Program-made: the position numbers and the translations under genes | Notes under the pieces: model-generated | The model's database searches: none | Told to the model about the DNA's origin: nothing | The model's input: the letters and a program-made list of their open reading frames with translations, nothing else | Assembly (NCBI RefSeq): GCF_047345415.1 | Contig: NZ_JBLFEP010000007.1 | Span: 62,001-126,000 of the forward strand | Reading direction: 5' to 3' | Length of the DNA stretch: 64,000 nt | From: Maribacter_C sp947494565 | Lineage (GTDB): Bacteria > Bacteroidota > Bacteroidia > Flavobacteriales > Flavobacteriaceae | Part shown: positions 34,802 through 43,472 of the stretch, one piece after another | Position numbering within the stretch: the first letter of the stretch is position 1 | Layout of the letters: the number at the start of each line of letters is the position of its first letter

Positions 34802-35392
34802 GTATTTATCGTTCAGGCCCGCGCCGTTTTTGATCATCGGCAGAATCTTCTGTAGGCGCGTTAGTTTAGTCTTTTCTTGCTTGGCGTCGGCAATGTATTC
34901 CGAATACTCCTTTTTATTGTAATTTGAAAGTTTTCCAAAGGCTGTTTTGGCAGCCGCATCTTTGCCTAAAGCATTCTTCAACAGGTCGGGCATTACGAAC
35001 TTGACCGGGGCTTTTTTCTTTGGGGCCAGTTTCAGGCCTTTCCGTTCGTTCTCCAAGGCCTCGTTCATGTATCCGAACACCTTTGTCTCGTCGATATCCT
35101 CAAGAGCATGAAATTTCCAATGGCGCATCGCTTGTGTTTTTCCCTCTTGGGCATTTTCGAGTACCCCATGTGGGTCGCTAAGAAAAACCCCATTAAAGAA
35201 CCAGAGTCCAAAGTGCTTTTTGAATTTACAAATAGCCAGCACATTTTTTCCATTCAAAGTGTAGGTCGGAAACATCCATTTGAAGGTTTCGTCCATTTTC
35301 GTCTTAAGGGCAAGGGTACGCAACACTCCTATGGCTTCCTGAAAGGGATGTTCTTCCGAAAAATACCGTTCTACTTTTTCCGATTTGTCCAT
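34793..35392 (-). CDS. YdeI/OmpD-associated family protein (DUF1801)
   Basis: Cytoplasmic protein of 199 residues. The N-terminal ~120 residues fit DUF1801 (FKWMFPTYTLNGKNVLAICKFKKHFG, a cold-shock-like iron-sulfur-free fold). The C-terminal ~70 residues have the YdeI/OmdA helical segment KLSNYNKKEYSEYIADAKQE. No enzymatic role is known. The gene is alone, convergent with yajC, and 39 bp separate it from pepT. Confidence 0.85.
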   Translation of the reverse strand: MDKSEKVERYFSEEHPFQEAIGVLRTLALKTKMDETFKWMFPTYTLNGKNVLAICKFKKHFGLWFFNGVFLSDPHGVLENAQEGKTQAMRHWKFHALEDIDETKVFGYMNEALENERKGLKLAPKKKAPVKFVMPDLLKNALGKDAAAKTAFGKLSNYNKKEYSEYIADAKQEKTKLTRLQKILPMIKNGAGLNDKYKK

Positions 35393-35431
35393 GAGATGAA
35401 ATTTTCAGGCAATGAAAAATTGACTACTGCC

Positions 35432-36655
35432 TTATCGCTTTGCCGTAAGTTCGCAAATTTTGACGATAACATCAACTGCCTTTTGCATACTTTCAACGGG
35501 CACATACTCATACTTACCGTGAAAATTATGGCCGCCAGCAAAAATGTTTGGACATGGCAGGCCCATAAAACTTAGTTGTGAGCCGTCGGTTCCACCCCGG
35601 ATCGGTTTGATGATCGGTTCGATTTCCAATGACTCCATAGCCTCTTTTGCTATCTCAACGATATGAAATACGGGTTCTATCTTTTCCCGCATGTTGAAGT
35701 ATTGATCCTTCAGTTCCATGGAAATGCAATCTCCATAAGTGGCATTCAGTTTGGTGACGATATCTTGTAACAGCTTTTTTCTCCGCTCGAACTGGGTCGC
35801 GCTGTGGTCTCTTACGATCAGTTCGAATTCGGCATGTTCAATGTCCCCTTTCATGCTGTGGATATGAAAAAATCCTTCCCGGCCCGAGGTATGCTGCGGC
35901 GTTTCTTCTGGAGGAAGTATAGACATGAATTCATTGGCAATGCTCACTGCATTGATCATCTTGTTCTTGGCATAGCCCGGGTGAACGCTTTTTCCTTTTA
36001 TGATTACTTTGGCCCCAGCGGCATTGAAGTTTTCGTACTCCAATTCGCCTACTTGGCTGCCATCCATAGTATACGCCCATTGTGCGCCAAATTGTTCAAC
36101 ATCGAATTTATGGGCTCCTCTACCGATTTCTTCGTCAGGAGTGAAGCCTATCCGAATTTTGCCATGTTTGATTTCAGGATGTTTGATGAGGTATTCCATT
36201 GCGGTTATGATTTCGGCGATACCGGCTTTATCATCGGCGCCAAGCAAGGTTGTACCGTCTGTTGTAATCAGTGTTTGTCCCTCATAGAGTAACAGATCTT
36301 CAAAATAATAGGGTGATAACACGATCTTTTTTTCCCTGTTCAAAATGATATCACCGCCATCGTAGTTTTCAACTATTTTCGGAGTGACATTCGTTCCCGA
36401 GAAATCTGGCGTGGTGTCAAAATGGGAAATGAAGCCGATGGTCGGAACAGCTTTTTCGGTAGTACTGGGTAAGGTAGCCATGATATAGGCATTGTCGTCA
36501 ATGGTTACTTCCTTCATGCCGATTTCCTTCAGTTCCTCCACTAGCTTATAGGCGAGGTCCCATTGTTTTTCAGTACTCGGTGTGGTATCGGAACTCGGAT
36601 CACTTTGTGTATCGATTTTCACGTAACGTAAAAACCGGTCCATTAACTGCTGCAT
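35432..36655 (-). CDS. pepT: Peptidase T (tripeptide aminopeptidase)
   Basis: M20B zinc peptidase of 407 residues releasing the N-terminal residue of tripeptides. Zinc ligands: FISHFDTTPD (His at about 80), LLGADDKAG, FTPDEEIGRG with the catalytic glutamates, and the late histidine in FAGGHNFHG. The start is MQQLMDRFLRYVKIDTQSD, typical of PepT. Cytoplasmic, no signal peptide. The next gene upstream is divergent. Confidence 0.95.
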   Translation of the reverse strand: MQQLMDRFLRYVKIDTQSDPSSDTTPSTEKQWDLAYKLVEELKEIGMKEVTIDDNAYIMATLPSTTEKAVPTIGFISHFDTTPDFSGTNVTPKIVENYDGGDIILNREKKIVLSPYYFEDLLLYEGQTLITTDGTTLLGADDKAGIAEIITAMEYLIKHPEIKHGKIRIGFTPDEEIGRGAHKFDVEQFGAQWAYTMDGSQVGELEYENFNAAGAKVIIKGKSVHPGYAKNKMINAVSIANEFMSILPPEETPQHTSGREGFFHIHSMKGDIEHAEFELIVRDHSATQFERRKKLLQDIVTKLNATYGDCISMELKDQYFNMREKIEPVFHIVEIAKEAMESLEIEPIIKPIRGGTDGSQLSFMGLPCPNIFAGGHNFHGKYEYVPVESMQKAVDVIVKICELTAKR

Positions 36656-36714
36656 TTGTATAATTTTTAGTTAAAAAAACTGTTATTATCAAACAAGTAT
36701 ACGAATCTATTGTG

Positions 36715-37158
36715 ATGTATCTAAGAGCTTTTATATCGGTTTTTACTTTTTTATGTAGCGTGCCAATGGCAAACGCTCAAGAGTGTACTCTTGATATTGG
36801 GGGAAAGAATACCGAAACCCTCATCAAGGTCTTTCAGCTCAACGACACCCAAATTGCACAAATGGAAACCTGGAGTGCTGAATTAACGATTCAAAACAAA
36901 GAGACCGAAGATGCCATTCAAAAACTATTTGATTCACATCCGCAAAGTAGTCACGAAGAGCTCCTGACATTAGCGAATAAATACAAAGCCCTACAGCAAA
37001 AAATAGTGGATGCTTCTTGGGAGGCCGATAAAAAGTTACTTACCGTCTTCAATGATAAACAGTACGAACGGTATTTGCAACTTTGTATGGAAGCGGTAAG
37101 AAGACCTATAAAAGTAGTACCGACAGGTGTTAGGGACAGTATCGTGGATCCAGAATAA
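36715..37158 (+). CDS. Small exported helical protein, function unknown
   Basis: Protein of 147 residues, with signal peptide MYLRAFISVFTFLCSVPMANA ending before QECTLD; ATG 36715 is preferred over GTG 36712. The mature part is alpha-helical (NDTQIAQMETWSAELTIQNKE, LANKYKALQQKI) with two cysteines, resembling LTXXQ/Spy-like periplasmic helical proteins. No close family recognised. It precedes pyrD by 90 bp. Confidence 0.75.
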   Translation: MYLRAFISVFTFLCSVPMANAQECTLDIGGKNTETLIKVFQLNDTQIAQMETWSAELTIQNKETEDAIQKLFDSHPQSSHEELLTLANKYKALQQKIVDASWEADKKLLTVFNDKQYERYLQLCMEAVRRPIKVVPTGVRDSIVDPE

Positions 37159-37248
37159 TTGTCAACCGAAATCTGTTGATAAAATACGCTCAGCTAGGAA
37201 GTTTACTGCACCTCAGTTCGTATTTTTACCAAAATCCTCCTAAAATTC

Positions 37249-38289
37249 ATGTATAAATTTTTCGTTCGGCCGTTGCTGTTTCTGCTTGATGCTGAAAACG
37301 CCCATTATTTTACTTTTTCACTCGTTCGCACGCTTTCCAAAATCGGTTTTTCTGGCATATTCAGATCACTTTATACCATAAAGGATAAGCGTTTGGAAAG
37401 AGAAGTGTTCGGACTGAAATTCGATAATCCGATAGGTTTGGCCGCTGGCTTTGACAAAGATGCCAAGCTTTATAATGAACTGTCGGATTTTGGTTTTGGT
37501 TTTGTTGAAATCGGAACCCTGACGCCCAAACCGCAAGCGGGTAACCCTAAGCCTCGCTTATTTCGGCTAAAGGCCGATCAGGCCATTATCAATCGAATGG
37601 GCTTTAATAATTCAGGGGTTTTCGATGCAGTGGAACGATTGAAAAAACAGCATCGTGTATTGATTGGCGGTAATATCGGCAAGAACAAAGTAACCCCCAA
37701 TGCAGATGCTGTCAAGGACTATCTTATTTGTTTGGACGCGCTTTTTGATCATGTGGACTATTTTGCCGTAAATGTTAGTTCGCCCAATACGCCAGGATTG
37801 CGAGAATTGCAAGATAAAGAACCCTTGACCGACCTACTGAAAGAACTCAAAAAGGAGAATAAGAAGTATGCGACCAAGAAGGGTGTCAAAGAGAAACCCA
37901 TTCTTTTGAAAATTGCACCTGACCTGAGCGATAACCAATTACTTGATATCATAGCCATTGTTGCGGATACGAAAATCAGCGGTGTAATTGCTACAAATAC
38001 CACTATTGAACGTAAGAATTTGAAATCGGATTTGATCTTTAGTGAGGAAAAAGGAGGGCTTAGTGGGAAACCTCTGGTGAATAGGAGTACCGAAGTGATT
38101 CGGTTCTTGGCCGAAAAAAGTGGCAAGTCCTTTCCGATTATTGGAGTGGGAGGTATACATTCACCTGAGGATGCCCTAGCAAAACTTGATGCCGGAGCCG
38201 ATCTGGTACAACTGTATACCGGATTTATATATGAAGGTCCGTCATTAGTGCGGAAAATCAACAAGGCCTTGTTGAAGCCCCTTGTATAA
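37249..38289 (+). CDS. pyrD: Dihydroorotate dehydrogenase, class 2 (quinone)
   Basis: FMN enzyme that oxidises dihydroorotate to orotate in pyrimidine synthesis, passing electrons to quinone. The 346 residues include the N-terminal helices that associate with the membrane (FVRPLLFLLDAENAH), the class 2 fingerprint NRMGFNNSG, the catalytic serine in NVSSPNTPGLR, and the phosphate-binding GVGGIHSPEDAL. Cytoplasmic face of the inner membrane. Single gene. Confidence 0.95.
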   Translation: MYKFFVRPLLFLLDAENAHYFTFSLVRTLSKIGFSGIFRSLYTIKDKRLEREVFGLKFDNPIGLAAGFDKDAKLYNELSDFGFGFVEIGTLTPKPQAGNPKPRLFRLKADQAIINRMGFNNSGVFDAVERLKKQHRVLIGGNIGKNKVTPNADAVKDYLICLDALFDHVDYFAVNVSSPNTPGLRELQDKEPLTDLLKELKKENKKYATKKGVKEKPILLKIAPDLSDNQLLDIIAIVADTKISGVIATNTTIERKNLKSDLIFSEEKGGLSGKPLVNRSTEVIRFLAEKSGKSFPIIGVGGIHSPEDALAKLDAGADLVQLYTGFIYEGPSLVRKINKALLKPLV

Positions 38290-38338
38290 TCTTTTCTCGA
38301 GAATTCAGATTTCCTTTAGAATACCGGGTGGTTTCCGG

Positions 38339-38761
38339 CTACTTGGTCCAATAGTCGATGACCAAAACATCATCTAAATGTGGTCCGAGAACTTCGCCAA
38401 AAGCCTTATGGTCAGGATGAGGCAAATATGTCGCACGATCTTCCTCACTTTTGAAGGTTAAAAAGAAGCAGTGCGTAAATCCCTTTTCGAGGCCTTCTGG
38501 GCTGTTATTCAATCCCCATTCGTATCCTGCAATCTCCGGAATTTTAGTCGGCAGGGCTGAAAATGCATCTTGAACTTTGGCAATATCGGTTTCAGAAGTA
38601 CCGTCTTTGAACTTGAAAAGTACAACATGCCTTAAAACGCTATCATTTTCCATGGTTGTTTGTGGTATATTTTGTCCGACGGTCGAATCCTGATGGTTAG
38701 CAATAAAGCTTAGGGATACACATGCCATCAAGAGCAAGGGAAAAAGGTATTTCATTTTCAT
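38339..38761 (-). CDS. Dabb family exported protein
   Basis: Protein of 140 residues with a stress-responsive A/B barrel (Dabb) domain: VVLFKFKDGTSETDI, then the segment HCFFLTFKSEEDRATYLPHPDH and the ending DDVLVIDYW. The N-terminus (KYLFPLLLMACVSLSF) is a signal peptide, possibly a lipoprotein with LMAC as lipobox. The in-frame ATG at 38755 is an alternative start. Role unknown. Confidence 0.85.
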   Translation of the reverse strand: MKMKYLFPLLLMACVSLSFIANHQDSTVGQNIPQTTMENDSVLRHVVLFKFKDGTSETDIAKVQDAFSALPTKIPEIAGYEWGLNNSPEGLEKGFTHCFFLTFKSEEDRATYLPHPDHKAFGEVLGPHLDDVLVIDYWTK

Positions 38762-38845
38762 AAGACGTTATTTTCCGGTAAGATATAAAAAATGAGGTTG
38801 GCAGCCACGGAATTTGTATTTTTCCGACCCTAACGATTTTTCGAG

Positions 38846-39472
38846 TTGAATTACGAAATCCTCTTTGCTTTTATGGGCGCAACGGCAGCCCTTGCCATTT
38901 CTCCAGGCCCTGACAATATCTACGTGTTGATGCAGAGCATTACGAACGGTAAAAAGTACGGGTTAGCTACCGTTGCTGGGCTGATCTCTGGTTGTATTGT
39001 ACACACATCTCTCTTGGCATTCGGAGTTTCTGCAGTGATCAAAAGAAACGAGAACCTTTTTTTTATAATCAAGGTGTTCGGAGCGATCTACCTTTTGTAC
39101 TTGGCCTATCAGGTAGCGATCAGTACTAGCGCTATTGATGTTTCTCAGGGACGAGCAGAGAAGAAGAAAGTGGGTCAATTGTTCCGTCAAGGATTTATAA
39201 TGAATGTCTTGAACCCCAAGGTGACGATTTTCTTCCTGGCCTTTTTTCCGGGATTCCTCTTTAGTAGCGAAATGAGCACGGTACTCCAGTTTTATATTTT
39301 GGGCATCTTGTTCATGGTCGTGTCTGCGATTATTTTTAGTTTGATTGCCGTGCTTTCCGGTATGATTTCTGAATACCTACTGAAAAATGCAAAGGTTGGA
39401 CTGTATTTAAAGTGGATGCAAATCGTGGTTTTTGTCGGTATTGCGATCTACCTATTGCTTTCGGATAAATAG
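38846..39472 (+). CDS. LysE family translocator
   Basis: Membrane exporter of 208 residues with about six helices, of the RhtB/LysE type that exports amino acids. The SPGPDNIYVLMQSITNGKKYG segment near residue 20 and the GFIMNVLNPKVTIFFLAFFPGF region are family signatures. The start is TTG (38846); no ATG lies upstream in this frame that would fit. The hydroxymethylglutaryl-CoA lyase gene follows 35 bp later in the same direction. Confidence 0.9.
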   Translation: MNYEILFAFMGATAALAISPGPDNIYVLMQSITNGKKYGLATVAGLISGCIVHTSLLAFGVSAVIKRNENLFFIIKVFGAIYLLYLAYQVAISTSAIDVSQGRAEKKKVGQLFRQGFIMNVLNPKVTIFFLAFFPGFLFSSEMSTVLQFYILGILFMVVSAIIFSLIAVLSGMISEYLLKNAKVGLYLKWMQIVVFVGIAIYLLLSDK

Positions 39473-39507
39473 TGCTAATTTTACGAACGTAATCAATCTT
39501 CCTGACC

Positions 39508-40371
39508 TTGGAAAATGTCAAAATCATCGAATGTCCGCGCGATGCCATGCAGGGTATTAAGCCTTTTATTCCCACAGAAGATAAGGTGCGCTATATTCAA
39601 TCACTATTAGGATGTGGTTTTGACACTCTGGATTTCGGGAGCTTTGTTTCCCCAAAGGCCATTCCACAAATGGTGGATACGGCTGAAGTTTTGGCCCAAT
39701 TGGACCTTTCCGAAACGTCAAGTAAATTATTGGCGATCGTAGCCAACGTGCGCGGGGCAAACGATGCCGTTCAGTACGAAGCGATCGATTATTTGGGGTT
39801 TCCTTTCTCCATTTCCGAAAATTTTCAGATGCGGAATACGCACAAGACCATCGCACAATCTATCGAGACTTTACAAGAGTTATTTCAGATTGCCGATGCC
39901 TCGGGAAAAGAGGTGGTTACCTATATTTCAATGGGGTTCGGCAATCCGTACGGCGATCCATGGAGCGTAGAAGTAGTAGGAGAATGGACCGAAAAATTGG
40001 CGCATATGGGTGCTCGTATTCTTTCGCTTTCCGATACGGTCGGTACCTCTACCCCTGAAGTCATTGACTATCTATTTTCGAATTTAATTCCGAAATACCC
40101 AGAAATCGAATTTGGAGCCCATTTGCATACAACGCCTACGAAATGGCATGAGAAAGTGGATGCTGCCTTCAAGGCTGGCTGTAGAAGGTTTGATGGTGCT
40201 GTGCAGGGTTTTGGTGGGTGCCCAATGGCAAAAGATGAACTCACCGGAAATATGCCTACCGAAAAAATGCTGTCCTACTTCAATGCTGAGAAGGTGGATT
40301 CGGGAGTCAACTGGCTGGTCTTTGAGGCCGCTTATAATAAGGCTTCGGAGTTGTTCGCTACCTATCATTAG
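39508..40371 (+). CDS. Hydroxymethylglutaryl-CoA lyase family protein
   Basis: Lyase of 287 residues that splits HMG-CoA into acetyl-CoA and acetoacetate in leucine breakdown. The N-terminal ECPRDAMQG holds catalytic Arg-Asp, the SLSDTVGTSTPE segment belongs to the TIM barrel, the metal ligands are in GAHLHTTP, and the catalytic loop is FGGCPMAKDELTGNM. The start is TTG 39508. It converges on the Cys-cluster protein gene, with a four-base overlap of the stops. Other HMGL-like TIM-barrel enzymes exist, but this sequence fits HMG-CoA lyase best. Confidence 0.9.
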   Translation: MENVKIIECPRDAMQGIKPFIPTEDKVRYIQSLLGCGFDTLDFGSFVSPKAIPQMVDTAEVLAQLDLSETSSKLLAIVANVRGANDAVQYEAIDYLGFPFSISENFQMRNTHKTIAQSIETLQELFQIADASGKEVVTYISMGFGNPYGDPWSVEVVGEWTEKLAHMGARILSLSDTVGTSTPEVIDYLFSNLIPKYPEIEFGAHLHTTPTKWHEKVDAAFKAGCRRFDGAVQGFGGCPMAKDELTGNMPTEKMLSYFNAEKVDSGVNWLVFEAAYNKASELFATYH

Positions 40372-40727
40372 CTGTTGTCGACTAGCCCTCCTAAATAGTT
40401 GTCTAGGTTCATTTGAAACAGAGTGCCTTCCACCAAGTCTTGGACGGCTTCTAATTCCTTAGCGTTCATTGCAAAGCTGATTTGCGGAGCCGGTGAATCG
40501 ACCAAAAGTGCCTTACAAGATTCATTATGAGCGCAGTTCTTGCAAAGCGAGCTATTTTCCTTGGTATATTTTATATTATCCGAAAAGCGAATTAGTTCTT
40601 CCTTTGAAAGTAGTAATCCAGTATCTCGGAATACGATTTGAACTTTTGTGACGGTATGTCGCAGATTTCCTTTCCATTGAAATGCAAAACCAAAATCGTT
40701 GTGGTAAATGGGGTGTATATCTTTCAT
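40368..40727 (-). CDS. Cys-cluster protein, paralogue A
   Basis: Cytoplasmic-type protein of 119 residues with no signal. It contains CKNCAHNESC, a CxxC-x5-C cluster, then LVEGTLFQMNLDNYL. It is clearly related to the protein at 49241-49579: both share an IYxNDxG start, a G-L-x-x-S/M-x-x-x-L segment, a Cys cluster, and a closing L-x-x-G-T-x-F-x-x-N-x-D. I do not recognise the family with certainty (possibly DUF6686). It is the last gene of the leftward heme operon, 26 bp after the PepSY-reductase gene. A metal or Fe-S role is inference. Confidence 0.8.
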   Translation of the reverse strand: MKDIHPIYHNDFGFAFQWKGNLRHTVTKVQIVFRDTGLLLSKEELIRFSDNIKYTKENSSLCKNCAHNESCKALLVDSPAPQISFAMNAKELEAVQDLVEGTLFQMNLDNYLGGLVDNS

Positions 40728-40753
40728 AGTAATATTCTTATATGAAGACCATC

Positions 40754-42949
40754 TTAGTAACAGTCCATTTTTAGTTGTTCCCTATGTTCGTAGATGCTTA
40801 GGGGTGTATTCAGTTTTTCTGCCGTTATCGATTCCAATTCCCTTAAAACTGCTTTTTGCATATTCAACGAACCGCATATGTAGATGCTGCCACCGTCGCG
40901 TAAGAGGTTTGAGATCAGTTCGGGATTTCTTTTGACGAGGTCTTGAACGTAGTTGCATTTGTCTTCCCTTGAATAGGCGATTTGAATATCGGTTAATTTT
41001 TTTCTTTTAGTGACTCTCGACAATATCCCTTCATATAGTGCTAAGGATTTTCTTTTTTGCAGCCCCAAAAACAAATATGTTTCCACTTTTCGACGGTTCT
41101 CATGCAGCATGCCTAAGAATGGAGCTATACCTGTTCCGTTTGCAATGAGCAACACCGGTTGGTTGTTTTTTGGAAAATGGAAACCGATATTCTCTTCAAT
41201 CAGTACTTTCATGGTTTCCCCGAGTTCAAGTTCACTTAGTAGGGGCGAACAAACACCATGCGCATGTTTTTTGACACTTAGAAGGATGTCATTTTCCATT
41301 TTGGCAATTGAATACTGTCTCTTAATACCATCGTCAGGTACAATTCCGGCCAAATCCCCTGATTGAAAACTGGCTTTTCTATGGGGTCGCAGGCGTATCA
41401 AAAAAGTACTGTCATCGTTTAGAGCTGTACGTTCTACAACCGTGAATGGCTTGGCCACGGGGACTTTTTGCCGTTTTCTAGAAATTTGAATCGCAATAGG
41501 GGTTTTGGTTTCCGCGGTCCATTGATGTACCCAGTCTTGAAAAACACGGTCGTTTTGGTTATTGATTTTATGAATTGGCAGTACCCTTTCAAACCCGTCG
41601 GTTTTTTCCAATAACCCATCAACGGCGAGGGCAAAAGCGCAATAATCGGGGTAAAGTAATGAACCAAACCCGACCACGGCGAACTTTATCGTATGTCGTG
41701 TTTTAAGTTGCGTAAGTAGGGTCGCAAAGTTTCTTGCATTGGTTGGGGCATCGCCCTCCCCGTAAGTAGAGGTCAATATAATGAAGTGTTCCGCTTTTTC
41801 ATAGGTGGAAAATCGATTCAGCTCGGTCATGAAAACTGATTTCCCGGCATGGGTCAACACTGAGGAGAGTTGTTTGGCATAGCGAAAGGTGTTACCTGTT
41901 TCAGAACCCACTAAGACGATATGACTTGCCTCGTCTTTATCGGCCATAACGAAGTTGGATTTTACACTCCTTCTGCGTTTTATCCACATGACCAAGCCAG
42001 AATACACGAAAAACAGAATAGAAATACTGGCTGATAAGAGCACCAGTGCCCATAGTGCCGAACCCTGACCGGTATGCAGGAAGAGGCTCCATCTGCTGGC
42101 CAAGGCGGTAAACGGGTAGTTGACCTCACTTAGAATTTGACCTGTATATTGATCTACATACACTTCTTTATCTTTAAGAGTAACCTCAAAATAATCTTCG
42201 GGCATTTCGGAAAACGGAAAATTGACCGACCTGACCTCGGATAGCTTGAGCTCTGTGAAGATTTGTAGTTCATTCGGCATCACATCGGGATTGATTGCCG
42301 AATTTGGCTCAAGCATTTGATGCGTTCGTTCGGTATTTGGAATATGCGAAAACTTCTCGGCCGAAAGATAGACGCCTGTTGCCGCTACAAGAATAATCGG
42401 TGCCAAGAACAAGCGTCCTAAAATGACATGGTACCGCAGTTCAAAATAGTCTTTTTGAACCCTCGAAAAGAGCTTTTGCACCCCACCTTGTCTTTTGATG
42501 ATCAATACCAAACCGGTAACGGCAATAAGGCAAAGTAAAAAAGACACCACCCCTACAAAAAAACGACCGATGCTTTTAAGGAATAGCGACCGGTGTAAAT
42601 TGGTGGTAAATTGAAAAAGGGACGACTGAGGGGTAGGTTCGCCTAATTTTTCGCCGGTTTTCGGGTGCACGAAAATGGTTTCACTGTCTCCGTTTGAGGT
42701 CACTACCGAAGCGATAAGAAAGTCGTTATGATCCACCTCTAGAGATAAAACTTCGTCATAATGGTTCTCCAGGGCTTCAATGGTTTCGGATAAGGTAATG
42801 CCTGAAATAGCAATGGGCTTATAGGGCTTTGAGGCACTAATGATAGGTTCAAAAGCCAGAATGGCACCAGTGACGGATGCAAGCACTAAAAAAAGAGCGG
42901 AAGTAAGTGCCAATACCAAATGACTATACCTCCAAATAGAGACGGTCAT
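40754..42949 (-). CDS. PepSY-TM/flavodoxin/ferredoxin-reductase fusion (probable ferric or heme reductase)
   Basis: Inner-membrane reductase of 731 residues. Membrane helices: about 8-33, 126-150, 170-195 and 295-322, enclosing PepSY-like extracytoplasmic regions. The cytoplasmic part has a flavodoxin domain (IVLVGSETGNTFRYA, about 345-490), an FAD-binding domain (RQYSIAK) and an NADPH-binding domain (GTGIAPFLGML). This plan passes electrons from NADPH via FAD and FMN to a membrane acceptor, often ferric iron or heme (established for related proteins; here inference). It lies 9 bp after the DUF2271 gene. Confidence 0.9.
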   Translation of the reverse strand: MTVSIWRYSHLVLALTSALFLVLASVTGAILAFEPIISASKPYKPIAISGITLSETIEALENHYDEVLSLEVDHNDFLIASVVTSNGDSETIFVHPKTGEKLGEPTPQSSLFQFTTNLHRSLFLKSIGRFFVGVVSFLLCLIAVTGLVLIIKRQGGVQKLFSRVQKDYFELRYHVILGRLFLAPIILVAATGVYLSAEKFSHIPNTERTHQMLEPNSAINPDVMPNELQIFTELKLSEVRSVNFPFSEMPEDYFEVTLKDKEVYVDQYTGQILSEVNYPFTALASRWSLFLHTGQGSALWALVLLSASISILFFVYSGLVMWIKRRRSVKSNFVMADKDEASHIVLVGSETGNTFRYAKQLSSVLTHAGKSVFMTELNRFSTYEKAEHFIILTSTYGEGDAPTNARNFATLLTQLKTRHTIKFAVVGFGSLLYPDYCAFALAVDGLLEKTDGFERVLPIHKINNQNDRVFQDWVHQWTAETKTPIAIQISRKRQKVPVAKPFTVVERTALNDDSTFLIRLRPHRKASFQSGDLAGIVPDDGIKRQYSIAKMENDILLSVKKHAHGVCSPLLSELELGETMKVLIEENIGFHFPKNNQPVLLIANGTGIAPFLGMLHENRRKVETYLFLGLQKRKSLALYEGILSRVTKRKKLTDIQIAYSREDKCNYVQDLVKRNPELISNLLRDGGSIYICGSLNMQKAVLRELESITAEKLNTPLSIYEHREQLKMDCY

Positions 42950-42958
42950 GACGTATGT

Positions 42959-43444
42959 TTATTGCGGAATCATGCGCACATAGCGAATAAAACCTTTGCC
43001 TTCTTTTTTTGACTTTAGATTTTCGGAGGTGAGCTCGAATTCAACATCATCCTTGTAGTACTCTTGATCTTCTACGGCAGATTCAAAACGTATCGTATAC
43101 CCAGCATCGATTTTGTCAGCCGGAATTTTCAATACCGTCATTTTGCGTTGACCACCTGTTACTGTTTCGCCGACAATAGCATCGATATCGGGTCTTTTGA
43201 TGCCGTATAGATGCTTCCACCACTCTTCGATATCCCGGTACCATTCATTGTCATCGCCCTGTACATATAGGGTTTCAATATAATCACCTTTCGTATCAAG
43301 TAACGATACGACGACATAGGCGCCTTCTCCGGTATAGTTGGTCAGTTGGATCATACATTTATAGTTGACCGTTTCGGGAGGGGTGACAAATCCAAAAACA
43401 AAGAGCATGCTTAGGACAAGCGCATTTTTTAAAAAAATCTTCAT
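42959..43444 (-). CDS. DUF2271 family periplasmic protein
   Basis: Exported protein of 161 residues with signal peptide MKIFLKNALVLSMLFVFGFV; ATG 43444 is chosen over the in-frame ATG at 43453. The mature part is a single beta-rich domain (YVVVSLLDTKGDYIETLYVQG) with WYRDIEEWW, as in DUF2271, a family often encoded next to PepSY proteins. It may help deliver or bind iron compounds (inference from context). Confidence 0.85.
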   Translation of the reverse strand: MKIFLKNALVLSMLFVFGFVTPPETVNYKCMIQLTNYTGEGAYVVVSLLDTKGDYIETLYVQGDDNEWYRDIEEWWKHLYGIKRPDIDAIVGETVTGGQRKMTVLKIPADKIDAGYTIRFESAVEDQEYYKDDVEFELTSENLKSKKEGKGFIRYVRMIPQ

Positions 43445-43472
43445 GATATACATTACCTATTTAGTCGATTTA

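Noticed and set aside
37758..38264. Minus-strand open frame of 168 codons inside pyrD
   Set aside because: Antisense shadow of a conserved enzyme.
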